A stretch of 64,000 nucleotides of DNA, from contig BCJJ01000021.1 of NCBI GenBank assembly GCA_039545355.1, positions 124,001-188,000 on the forward strand. The letters run 5' to 3'. The stretch's first letter is position 1, and each line of letters starts with the position of its first letter. Positions 20,488 through 31,900 of the stretch are shown here, one piece after another. Below the pieces are notes generated by a model, which did not search any database, was not told the origin of the DNA, and saw only the letters and a program-made list of their open reading frames with translations. The translations under genes and the position numbers were made by a program. This stretch comes from Trichosporon coremiiforme (lineage: Eukaryota; Basidiomycota; Tremellomycetes; Trichosporonales; Trichosporonaceae).

Positions 20488-23301
20488 ATGATACCCCGCT
20501 CGCCAAGTCACCACTCTGCGTCTGACTTAGCATCTACTGGTCATGAATATCGACTCGGCCCAGCAGCGGCCTCCTCTTCCACCTCCCGAACAGAGGTCGT
20601 GTACGACTATATCACCGACATAGACCCTAATCTGGTGAGAATGCTCTCACAAAGCAGTCGCCAAGGCTTTCACAAAGCAGTCGCCCATATTTGGCGCGAC
20701 TCCGACTGCTCTCTTGACTGCTCTTGGCTGCCCAGCCTGTGTAAAAGATTTAGCTGACACCAGGTCTGTGCTATCTGCCAGTGCGGCCTTGTTGACCCGG
20801 TTACGACAGCATGCGCGCACACCTTTTGTCGAACGTGCATTGCGGAGGCCCTGCACCACGCGAACACCTGTCCGATCGACCGAGCACCGCTTTGCGCGGC
20901 CGACCTGCGAGATAGCGGCCCGCTGGTGCGGACAATACTCGATGAGCTGCAAGTGCGGTGCGGCATGCCGGAATGCGGAAAGGAGATGGACAGGGCGCTG
21001 CTCGTGTCGCACCTCCGAAGTTGTAGAGGACGGACAGAGACGTGTCCCAGAGGCTGTGGGGTCGAGGTGAGTCTGACCCCATACCACGCGACCGGCGACA
21101 TTTCAGTCATTCTCTTCCAGCTCTCTCATGTTCGTTTACCAGTTGACACCAGATCGCCCATGGACAGATGATTCAGCACCACGCGTACGAGTGCTTCCGC
21201 CGGGAGATGGAGTGCGCTCAGTGCGAACAGGTCGTCAACTTTCAATCTACAAGTGTGAGCTGGCCCCGGGATGACTGTTAGCTAACGACTAGGAAGGAAA
21301 GCACGGCTGTGACTCAGAGACCACTCGAGTCTGCGTCCGCTGTGGGCAGACAGGTGGGTCAGCGCCCGTAAGCTCAACCTTGTTTTATCTGGCTGAGAGT
21401 GAAAGCTGTCCCTTACATTCCGAAGCTGACGCCAGCGCCTACAGCAACGCATAAGTGGACGTGTCCAGTGGTACCAACAGCCTGCCCGCACCAGACCTGG
21501 GGCTGCAGCGCCATCGTCCCCCGCGAAGACCTCGAGTCGCACCTGACGACCTGCGCGTACGAGACGCTGAAACCGCACTTGGAGGCAAATCACGCCCGCC
21601 TCACTTCGATTGAGCGGCGGCAAGCATCACTGGAGGCGGAGAACCTAGAGCTCAAGGCACAGCTGGCACGCATGGCCGACGACCCCCTGTCACCGATCAG
21701 CCTCTTCCTCTCACCCACCCAAGTCTTCAGGAATCAGGTCAGGCGCATGTCAACGCATGGACAGTCTGAACTGCGACCTGCTGTCTCAACATCGAGCTTC
21801 GATTCAACAAGCAGCGTACGAGATTCATTGGGCCAACAGGCAACACCTCTCGTCTCGTCAGTTCTGACTAGTGAGCCTCCAGCGATATCCGTGAGACGAG
21901 ATTCGAACATCAGCCTGTCGAGTATTACCGAGCTCGAGATGCTACCGCGGTCCGAGTCTGCGTTGTCGCTGCCGCCGCCGCGGCCCGAGCGCCACGCCGA
22001 CCGGCCAAGGAGCCGGCCTGTCTTCGAGCGCCGCACGTTCCGTTCAACACCGCCAGCGGCACCCTCCATGGCAGCCACGGCTCCCTTATCACCGGCAGCC
22101 TCACGCCGCCCGCAGAACCATCAGGACTGGGTGCTCGACCGCCTTCCTGCAACTGGCAGCCGACCGAGCCGAGACGCGCAGCAGTCTCTCCGCGCCGCCA
22201 TTCTGCACCTCGCCACCGGTCTGGACGCGGCCGAGCAGCGCAGTGCTCTGTAAGCTTCGATAATCAGATCGGAGCTAACCCCAGACGCACGATGACTTCC
22301 TCCCTTCGTGTAATGGAGGAAGTTGAAGCCCTCCGCGCGATTGTCTCGCCGATGCGCATGCGTAAGCTGTTTTGTTCCTACATGAGCTGATGACAGAATT
22401 TCTCTCGGAGCCGCCCGCATCTCACGCCAGCGTCAGCAGCACGGTCAGCGAGGAGCTGCACACGCCGCTCGAGAGCGACGATGAGGCGAGTATCCCGGAG
22501 AGCGTCGTGTTCACGCCCGGCGTGGGCACGTCGACTTCGACGGTGATTTCCAGTGGTGGCCGTTGGACTGGCAGGCCGTGCGCCTTCCCGCCACCGAACA
22601 GCAGCCTGCCTCCGCCAACGGCCAATCGGTCACACAGCGCACTCGGGGTGCATGGGCCAGGACACCGAAGTGTCTCGGCGCTGAGTACCCATCACGCCGG
22701 TGCATCTGCCGTGCACGTCACGCGGCACAGTGTGACGACATCAAGGCCCGGAAGAAGTACGAGCGACTCTGGATCTGGCGGGTCCGGCGGCTCAGGGGGA
22801 CGAAGCGAAAGCTCGACTTCGACAATACGACAGGCAGGCCCCCGTCCACAAAGGACAATCAGACGTGAGCTACGGCATCTGAAGCTCAAGCTGATCCCCC
22901 AGACTTCAGATCAATCTCCGCGCTCGGTTCTAGAATTCGTGGACGCTTCGACCGCACCGAGCGTGCACAGGGCAGCTAGCGTGTTGGGAACCTCGCTGCA
23001 AACCGACCTCAGGCTGCACTCCCATCTCTCACTTCGGTACGCTGCAGAAGTTGGGCTTAGCTGACCCCCCAGAGACCTTGAGATTAGTACCGGTAAACTG
23101 CTACACTGTAAGCGACCATTCAAGGGTCTCCAACTGACTCATGCCTGGCACTTAACCACAGTTGCCAGCTTCATCGTGAGCCGCATTGTTTTGCAGGTCC
23201 ACCTGACGGCAGTACTCATCTCGTACATTAGCATATTTACAGTCTGTGGGCCGTTTGGATGTCCCGACAGCTACCACGCAGATCTTAGAAAGCTATCATA
23301 A
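20488..23301 (+). CDS. RING/TRAF-type zinc finger protein, probable E3 ubiquitin ligase
   Basis: Nine exons: 20488-20634, 20764-21066, 21153-21254, 21293-21353, 21436-22249, 22285-22361, 22397-23036, 23073-23092 and 23162-23301. They sum to 2304 nt (767 residues) in one frame. A C3HC4 RING begins at residue 51 (CAIC, 11 residues, CAHTFCRTC, 10 residues, CPID). It is followed by Cys/His-rich TRAF-like fingers (CGMPECGKEM, HLRSC, CPRGCGVE, ECAQCEQVV, CVRCGQT, CPHQTWGC, HLTTCAYE) and a coiled coil (RLTSIERRQASLEAENLELK). Such proteins transfer ubiquitin. The remaining half is Ser/Thr/Pro-rich. Exon 8 is only 20 nt. The final exon either reads through to a hydrophobic tail (LTAVLISYISIFTV) ending at 23301, or splices again at GTGAGC (23176) into the following microexon stretch. 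The C-terminus is therefore uncertain. Confidence 0.75.
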
Positions 23302-25330
23302 CCCAATGCACACCATGCCACTTCTGTGCAGCCGCTATCCACCAACAAACTGACCACCTTCGGCACACAGCAACAGCTACTGTGAGCTAGATCTTTGGCG
23401 ATGCCGAGCTGATTGCAGAACCGCCTAAGCTTTAGCTGATTAGCTACCAGGATTCAAAGGCATGCTGATATCCAGACTCTTCGATCACTCGGCACGGTAG
23501 ACGGGCAATACCGTTGGGCATCTCGCCCATGGAGATCAGTGAACTGCGTACTGTCTCTTCACCTGACAGAAGTTGAGCACGCATCAACTCCATTCGAGGT
23601 TGGAATCACTGGTAAGAATCTCACGGTATACGAAGCTGACAGCAGACTCAAGTCATGATGCTACCGGACTCCAAACCAATGCCATTGGCAGATCGAGGCG
23701 TCTGGACATTGAGGGTAGCCGCTCCTTTGCCGTGCAAATCGACTGGTGGCCGCCAGGTGAGTGGCAGCTCTTCCACCATCGCGTTTCAAGCTGACACCAG
23801 GTCATGACCACATGGTCCTCTTGTGGGCTAGCTCAAGCAGAACGTAGCTGATAGCAGGTTTCGGGAGTGCGCGTGCTGCTAAACTCTCCCTGTAGGGTGG
23901 GAAGCAGGCTCTTTAAATTAGCTTCATTGGCGCGCGTCAAACTGACAGGATACAGAAACGGCGCTATCAGTCTGCACAATTGGGGATAGCAGCGGCTAGA
24001 ACCAGCTTCGAAGTCACTCTATTGAAGCTCGCTATCGTAAGCTTAAGGAGCAGGGGTTCAAAGCTCATATCAGATGTCGCTGTGAACGCGACAGCTCAAT
24101 AGGTGAAGTTGGGTCAAAAGGCATACATCAGATAATGACACTGACGTTATGTGCAGCAGATGGCTCTACCCAGCTATAGCTGACAGCAGACCTGCCCACC
24201 GCTGACATTAGTAGCAAGTCAACTACGAGACAGCACTGCCGCTGCCTTCACACGGCTGGCATCCAGTCTATCTTCAACATCGCCGCCCTGGACCTGGATT
24301 CAGATGTTTGGTGAGCTTGACAAACGTGGCAGATAGCTGACCACAGAATGTCTTCCAGTCTGGTAAACTGCGCGTAAGATCCCCGAGCTTGTCATCTATC
24401 TGCCGCTAACTCCAGATACCCCAACCTTGGACAGCAGCAAATTGTAAACTGGTCGCCGGTACTCTAGCTCACTTTTGGATATGCAGTCACTCCATGTCCT
24501 GGAAACAGAGTCCGGCAGCAAGCTTATCAGAGGACAGTTCCTTCAAGCTCGTGAGAAATCGTTCAGCTTACACCAGGCTCCAGCCGTTCCAACAAATCTG
24601 GAGCAGCTGTGAGCTCGCGGCTTGCATCCAGCTTATCTGCTGACGACAGGGTCCATCACATCGGTTCGAAACCGCCGAGTGAGCCGCCCAGTATCGGTGT
24701 CGAGCTGAGCCCAGGACCGCAACAACGGCAGCCTGTGTTCAGCTCGCAGGATTCACTTCGGGGGCTCGTCTACGAAAGTGAACTAGCTGTGTGGCAACCT
24801 AAGAGCTGACCACAGGACGTGTGAGACGCGAGAGTTTCCTCAGTTTCCTCGGTGAGCTGACTCCCACTCATTCTTCAGCTGATCTCAGATATGTCAGTAT
24901 CCGGAAACCCTCACGAAGCGCAGAAGCGAACTTCAGGTAGGTCATCGCCACAATGTTCCAGCTCTGACGTGAGCTGGTTCGCGGCCTGTGAAGTTGACTT
25001 CAGGTTACACTACCGGGAACAGTGTCTTGTGAGCTATTTCCTCATCTCTGAGAGCTGATTGCAGACACCTCTGATTGCCAATGTGAGTGGATGTCTCGGA
25101 GACAGAAGCACTCTTTCATGTGGGTGCTCAGCTATCGTAGTGGCGCAAATCTCACCGCAGCCATCAGTGTGCCGCTGGATCTCTCATGCGCTGCAAAGGT
25201 TCGTTGGAAGCTCACGCCAGCTCATTGGCAACGGATCTCCGAGCATTCGTCCAGAACGCAATCACTGTCTTCTGTGTGAGTTAAAGTCTCGGACTGATCA
25301 CGCTGACCAACAGTGGCGGTAGGTCTGTGT
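23302..25330 (+). CDS. microexon-rich coding-like stretch, unrecognised
   Basis: No frame exceeds 90 codons, yet at least a dozen CTGAC/CTAAC-plus-CAG acceptors and GTGAGN/GTAAGN donors alternate on the plus strand. One chain joins cleanly: 24577-24608 (32 nt), 24650-24777 (128), 24816-24851 (36), 24889-24936 (48) and 25004-25028 (25), with phases compatible throughout. It encodes about 90 residues (for example NLEQLVHHIGSKPPSEPPS). An earlier pair, 23646-23756 and 23801-23822, also stays open (RRLDIEGSRSFAVQIDWWPP). I could not link the chains or find the ends. It may be a 3' extension of the RING gene or a separate gene; a decayed gene is also possible. No domain recognised. Confidence 0.35.
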
Positions 25331-25405
25331 TAAGGGAGTGAGTCAATCACAAAATATTCGTAATCTCTAAATCCGATGCATGAGATTGTACACTGCCCGT
25401 CCATT

Positions 25406-27088
25406 CTAGATCATGACGCTGATAGCGATGAGAGGGATGATGACCGCAAAGAGCGCGGGCCACGCGAGATTCCCGAACAGCTCCCACTCAGCGCGGAGGT
25501 CAATGCCCGCGGCTTTCAGGCCAGCCAGCGCTCCAATGGCCACAGGGACGAGGGCGATCTTGATGAACCGCGACACGGGCGCCAGCGCGACGACGCTGAG
25601 AAGACCGAGTAGGATCGCCTGGGGGAAGTTGACCATCGCGAGCGTCGGCACCTTGGCGCCATAGGCGAGGTGCGCAAGCGAGTTGAAGCTCCGCCTGGCC
25701 GCTCCTCTCGGGCGGGGCAGCAGGGGGGCCGCGAGCGCGACGTACGGCATCTGGAAGACCCAGCCGAGCGCGCCGAGCGCAATGGGCACGAGGGCCCAGA
25801 ACGCGCCCGCGAGCGGGGCGGGACACACGAAGCCGCCGAGTGTGATGCTCGCCCCGAGCAGGACCGCGGCGGGAAGGTAGTGCCCGACGGGGATGAAGTT
25901 CTCAGGATGCGGGAGGAGGTAGAAGAAGAAGCTCGCGTGCAGGCGCTCAAGCAGCGTATTGAAGCTCCGGAACGTGGACTCGACAACCTGGCCGAGCGTG
26001 TGGAACCCGTGGGGTCCCATCGCCGGTGGTCCGTAAAGTGTGAGAGCGTCGATACGGTGCCGGGCAAGCAGACCACCGGCGGCACTGGGCCTTCCCAACG
26101 CCGCATACGAGAAGTGCCGCCACAGGTGCTTCAGCCCATTCGTGTAGGTCCGCGCGGGGTACGCGGGCGCATCGTGCAGCGTGACGGGACAGCCGCCCTT
26201 CCACCGCGCGACTGTCGAGACGGTGGAGAGCACGTCGAGGTTTGGCAGACGCCCGTTCACACCCTCGTAGAAGAAGCCGAGGCGGTCGAACGAATGGCCT
26301 GGGTAGTCAAGGTTCAGCGCGTTCCACACGTTCGCGCGCAGCTTATAGTTCTTCAGGAAGTCCTCGAGACCGTACAGGTAGCCATCGCCGACGACGGGGA
26401 CAATCTCGAACGCCCAGTGGTTCTGCCCTAGGGCGTTAGCTAGTCGACCAAGATATGGGAGCTTGGAAGGATGATGGGATATGACAGAAGAGACTACGTA
26501 CCGCGGAAAAAGTCCACGAGCGAGAGCAGACTCGCGATACCGCGGAGATTGGGTCCTCCGTCCCTGCTGTCCCAGTTGGCAGTGAGGAGGATGGCTTCCG
26601 TGCCCTCAGAACGGGGCGGGACTATCCGTCCAAAAACGGAGTGGGTCGTGTCATGAGCGTCGGCGCCAGCAGCCCTAAGCTCGTGGAGGAGGTAATCCCT
26701 CCTCTCGTTCCAGCTCGCGTTGCGCGCCTGCAGCTCCTCAAGCTGGGCAAGGTAGTTGTCGGCCTTGTGCACGTTGCCCCAGTCGTAGTAGCTCCGCTGA
26801 CCGGCGGGAATGAGCGCGTGCTCGTCGACAAATATACCCTTCCAGAGACGCGGGTGTGGAATCGCTGCAATCCACGCGAGGGCTATGACGAGCAGGACGA
26901 GTCTGATGTCAGCTAAATACACGGAATCGACTAAGCGGAGAGATGAACTTGACTTACCGCACATAGCCCAGGTTGTTCCAGAGAAAGTCGATGACGAGAT
27001 CTTGCCGTCTACGCTTTTTGGCCGCCGCAGCCTGGCTGGGCGTGTACTCGAGCTTGACCCGGGTACTTTCCCGTACTTCGCCCTCCAT
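25406..27088 (-). CDS. GAA1: GPI transamidase subunit Gaa1
   Basis: Three exons on the minus strand, 27088-26958, 26902-26502 and 26427-25406, sum to 1554 nt (517 residues). The first intron has TAGCTGACATCAG and the second CTAACGCCCTAG. Gaa1 is a subunit of the ER GPI transamidase that attaches GPI anchors to proteins; its lumenal part has a metallopeptidase-like fold. It shows a cytosolic basic start (QAAAAKKRRRQDL), the first membrane helix LVLLVIALAWIAAI, then the lumenal domain with YYDWGNVHKADNYLAQLEEL, LLTANWDSRDGGPNLRGIAS and HWAFEIVPVVGDGYLYGLED, and several membrane helices in the last 200 residues. Slightly shorter than the yeast protein (about 610). It is divergently placed 215 nt from the RNase H2 gene and may share its promoter region. 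Confidence 0.93.
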
Positions 27089-27303
27089 CGTATTCGTTGT
27101 TGTTGCTGGACTGTCAGCTCGGCGACTTCCGTGTCAGCACCGATCGTCATCTCGTCGGATCACGTGATCTGTCCACGCGACGTCCGGGCTGAGGCGAGAT
27201 GACAGACGCGTCGAGATTTCGGACGCGGCTGGAGCGCAACAACGATAAGTTACTCACCACCACCTACGGCACAACTTTCTTTGCCATACTTGCATCTTGA
27301 ACC

Positions 27304-28724
27304 ATGGCGGGAACGGTGGACTACGTGAGCGTCCTTCCTGATGGTGAGTTGGCGAGCGGAGTGGAGCGAGCTGTATACTTGGGCTCAGCTGACGACAGAC
27401 ATCGCACCGGATTCGCAGTACCGGTACCTCCGCCTGCCACACCCTCGGAGCGGTAAGTCCGTCCACGTCAGATCCTCTTTCCCGCAAGCTGACATCCAGG
27501 CCTGCCGCAACTGTACCTCCCCTCCGAGAAGAGCCTGTACGAAGTCGTGAAGCTGCGCGGTGCGCGCCCGCGTACCTGGTTCCGGGGCGATAACGTCTCC
27601 CGTGAGCTGTGGTGTTGTCTGAAGCTGACAGGCAGAGGGCGATGTACTCTTGCATGCGCCGTTTGACGCTTTCTTCCTCGCGGTGCCGGTGGCGCTGAGT
27701 CTGATCCCGGTTAGTAGGGCGAGCGAGGCATGGCTTTGCTGGCGACCGTTGCAGGCTATGAGCGATTCGATCGAGCTGACGACAGAATGACCGCACTGCG
27801 CCCTTCCAGCCTCTTCCCGACCTCCTCTCGATCGCCTCGGCATCTAGCCAGTGGGGCCTGAAACCTGCTTTCGCGCCCAGCGCGGCGGTGGAGGGATGGA
27901 ACAAGGACATGGCCCGTCTGACTGAACTGCCCGCGTTCGTCGCAGCGTTCAAGGCGTGCTGTGACGTGAAGCGTGGGTTCTCCCTCATCTCCCTCTCCCT
28001 ATCTTCGTGTTCTCGCCGTTGTCAGTAGTGTGACGAAGCTGACCCCAGGCGTTGGCGGCGAGCTACCCTCTCCGCCCCCAGAGGCCGATGCCGGGCAGGC
28101 TGAGACCGCGACTTCGGGAGGGAAGGAGGGAGATGAGCGGGGACAGGTGTACTACCGCCCGTCGCGCGAGGCGATTCTGGCAGTCCTCCGACGAAAGGTG
28201 GCGCATGTAGCCTCGCATTTCGAGGAGTTCGATCATCTCGTGCGATCTCTGGGCCGCGATGGCCTGCTAGGCTCAGACGCGGACAAGACCCTCGTCGAAG
28301 GTATGCTGCGCCACTCTCGCATGAGCTGACTTGCAGGCGCCAAGACGAAGGCAGCGATCGACACGCTGGCCGGGTACCTCCCCGCTCCTGTGGTCTCTGA
28401 GCTGACCGAGTCATACGAGTGAGTCTTCGCGCTCACCCCTTCCCCCCAGCCCCTTCTCACCGCCTCGTTCACTCCCGCGTGAACGAGCTATGTGACACGG
28501 CATGAGCTAACCCCAGCCTCCTCCCGCTCAACGCATATCTCGCCGACCGCGCCGCCGCGGCCGCAGCCGCCGCAGCGCCGATAGTCAACGAGAAGAAGAC
28601 GAACACGGGCGCGACGAAGCGCAAAGCCCAGCCTGGCTCGCGCGGCGTGGAAGCGCTCAAGAAGGTTAACACTAATGGAATGGCCAAGATGACGTCGTTC
28701 TTTAAGCCGAAAGACAAGAAGTAG
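27304..28724 (+). CDS. RNH202: ribonuclease H2 subunit B
   Basis: Eight exons: 27304-27343, 27399-27452, 27500-27601, 27636-27709, 27786-27972, 28049-28300, 28337-28418 and 28517-28724 sum to 999 nt (332 residues). RNase H2 is a nuclear three-subunit enzyme that removes ribonucleotides from DNA and RNA of RNA:DNA hybrids. Subunit B is structural. Family features are the beta-barrel start (YRYLRLPHPRSG), LLHAPFDAFFLAVPVAL, the helical WGLKPAFAPSAAVEGW, KVAHVASHFEEFDHLVRSLG and the LLPLNAYLADR segment after a YLPAPVVSELTESY stretch. The C-terminus ends in MTSFFKPKDKK, a PCNA-binding (PIP) box, preceded by a basic region. An Ala run (nine residues) lies near residue 270. Confidence 0.9.
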
Positions 28725-28972
28725 CTGGAAGATTGCTTGTATCACTACCTGTAACCATGTATTGCCGTGCTCTACCACCCCCTTTATCATTCCTTTCCTC
28801 CTCGAGCCGAGACACGCTCGTGGCTGTTTTTGACTCTTCGGGTGGGAGCGAGGCTTGCCCCACTCGCAACTGCACGCTCACTTGCTGCGCTCGCTAAGCA
28901 AGACTCACTCACGGCCTCCGCTCGTTCGCTCGGTGAACAATGTCTTCATACAACCAAAAGTCTACGTATAAT

Positions 28973-31900
28973 CTAACTGATATCCCTTCGAATCCTCTCC
29001 GTCAATTGTCCAATCGAAGTTCTCGGGAGTTTCGCTAGCGACACCTTCGACGCGGCACGCGTGTGTCGCCAGTGCTCTGCTTGTTCCCGCGGATCCTCGG
29101 GCTTGAGTAGTTCGTTTTCTCGGTCGCCGGGGAAGGGCTGGGACGTCTGGAGAGGTGTGTGTGCTTGCGAGGACGGCTGCGACGGGGTGTGCGACGGAGG
29201 ATGAGATGAGGTCTGGGAGGGCGGGGAGAGGTGGGGCGAGGGCTGGGACGGAGGCGACGCCGGCTCGTCGGGCAGCCACTGCGCTGAGTGCCGTGTCGGC
29301 TCAGAGAGATGGTGGTGCGATGGATACCCTAATTGCAGATTCGCCAGGCTCTGCGGGACAGGCGGCGGGGATGCCGGGATCCGCGCGCCCATCAGCATTG
29401 CTTGCGTGTGGGCTTGCGCTTGCGCCTTGTTCTTGAACTTGCTTGGAGAGAGCGAGAAACTGGGCGAACGAGGACTGAGAGTCTTGTCCAGCTCGGCCTC
29501 GAAGGAGAGCATGCTCGAACGGGCCGACATGTACTCGCTCCCACTTCCCCCCGCCGACCCTTGGGACACCTGCGACATGCGCTCGCTGCCTGGCGACCGG
29601 GGGGAGCGCGGGCTCGACGGCTCCGCATCCTTCAGCGGCACGCTGTGGGGGGGAAACTGCGACGGATACTGCGCATGGGGAAGGCCGCGGCCATGCCCCT
29701 GCGGTGCGAGGCCCGTCGTCAGATCCGCACCACTTGCACCCGCGATGCCGACACCGACGGCACCGGCACCCGCCGCGCCGGCAGCGAGCGCACCGATCGC
29801 GACGTCCTCGCGCTCGGGGAAGGGAATCGGCGAAGCAACGCGTAACTCCAGCTCGTGCTCCTCGTCATCGGCGTCGGCGTCGGGCAAACTCAGCTCCGGG
29901 ACGCCCAGAATGTCCACCGTGTTACGGCGCCCACTCTTTGTCTTGACGAGGTGCTTCTCGGCCGCTTGCAGCGCGACACTCTTCGCCCACGACCACTCGC
30001 GCGCCTCGCGTTCCTGGTCCTTCAGCAACATCGTGATCCAGAGGTGCAGCTTGGATAGCTCCATCCTGTCGGCGCGGATGCGCTCGCTGAGCTCGGGCAG
30101 AGCGGCTTCGATGCGCTCCTTCGTTGCACGCTGGAAGGGAGTGAGAAGCGCCAGGTTGCGTGCCAGGCGCAGGTCGGCCCGAAGCGCAGCTTGCACTGGC
30201 TCCGCCAGCAACTTGAGCTCGCCGATCTTGCTCTCGATGAGCGCGCGCCGGCGGTCGGCGCGCGTTGGTTCGTCACCCGTAGCGGGCACCGGCGAGGTTA
30301 CACGCAGGAGCTCCTCACGCACCGAGCCCATGACAGCGTCAAACTGCTCACTGCCACCGACGACCATGTCGTTGGCGCCACGAATGTCTACTGTGGGCGT
30401 GGCGCGCACAGAGCCGACTCGACGTAGTGCCCGAGGCTTCGGTGCGAGCGACTCCGCCGTCTCCGATTCGGCGAACACGACAGCGCGCGTGTAATTGCTG
30501 CTCTCCGCACTTCGGAGCAGGTCGACAACACTCCCAACACCAGCGGCGAGGTCGCGGCGGTGCGACTCGGCAGCCGCATTACCCGCGAGCACAGCCTTGT
30601 CGCCGTCCATGCCGAGGGGACGCATGCGGATGCCCGCCGTCTTAAATGTGCTCGCGTAGTTGATCAGAGTCAACCACTCGTTCATTTGATGCTCGTCTGA
30701 CGCCTGTAGCAGGTACGAGTTGCCACCGGGCATGAGCAGGCGGAACGTGTACGGTGTCGCCGCGTACGAGCGGTCGTAGATCGCGACACAATCTTTGACG
30801 CTCATGACCTCGTCCGGCTGGAACGCCGTGGTCTGCGCAGCCTGCGACTCGCCGCTTGCGCTTCGAATCTTTTCGACCAGCGTCAGCGCCCAGATCGTAT
30901 CCTTGAAGAACAGCAGCTGCGCGCCCGTGAGCACGACGCTCCAGTTCTTCCACCCTCGCCGAATCGCCCGCCTCGAGCTGCCGTGCAGGTGGTCCTCCCG
31001 CCGGCCGAGAAGTCCGACCTTTGTAATCTTGATCGTCGCAATTTCCTCCTTAGGAACAGGCGTCGTGGGTCGCTCCACGACACCAGTAAGCGTTAAAGAC
31101 TTCCGTCGCGGGCGCGACTTGATGAACTGCAGCGGGTGGGCGTTCGCGAACGCTTTCTGCAGGCGGTCAACGTCCAGGAACTGCCGCGTACCCATGCACG
31201 AGAACGGGCTGTCGGGCGGAATATACCGCTCGACGTCGACACGGAGCGAACCGAGCTGGCCTCCAACAATCAAGTCATACACGTCAATCTTGCCAGAGTG
31301 GTTCGGGTGCGACGACGAAGACGGCGCCATGCCCGCGGCGGCGAGAGCGGCCTCCTCGTCATCGTCGATGAAAACGAACGGGGTGAACGTGATATTGTCG
31401 AAGAAGGCCTCAAGCACTGTCGGCGAGACACCGTCCAGCCGCGTGTTCTTCACATAGTCCGCCTTTGTCATCTTGTTCTTGTTGTGTCTGTTGAAGGCAT
31501 CCGTGTGCAGCATCATCATCGAGAACGCCAGCACATACGCGTTATCCGTAGAGCCGAACAGATTGGCCTCGCACTCGTCGTAGCGCTTCGAGAAAGCCTC
31601 GACGACGCGATCGATCTGCTGCGTCTCTTTCGGCAGAGACATGACCATGAGCAGTCGGCGCAGCGCAACGTCCAGCGGAATATGTGTAAAGTCGAAGCGC
31701 CGCATGTACTCAGTGAGAGCACCAGAGTGGAACGGGTCCGCGCTCTCCGCGAGCAGACCGGCAACCTCCTTTCGGCTGACGCTTTCCAATCGCTCCAGCC
31801 AGTCCTCCGCACTCTCTCCAGGTCGCGGATGAAGCTCGGCGTCCCCCTCCTTCCTCTCCTTCTCGGTAAGCTGGGGAGTGGAGGAACGCCCTTGCAATGA

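Noticed and set aside
24640..24680. Possible tRNA (GGTTCGAAACC near 24659)
   Set aside because: The T-loop-like motif is not accompanied by an acceptor stem, D-loop or anticodon stem at the right spacing, and it lies inside an open candidate exon.
25670..26431. 253-codon plus-strand frame opposite GAA1
   Set aside because: Highly charged shadow frame of the GAA1 exon; GAA1 membrane helices and motifs establish the minus strand.
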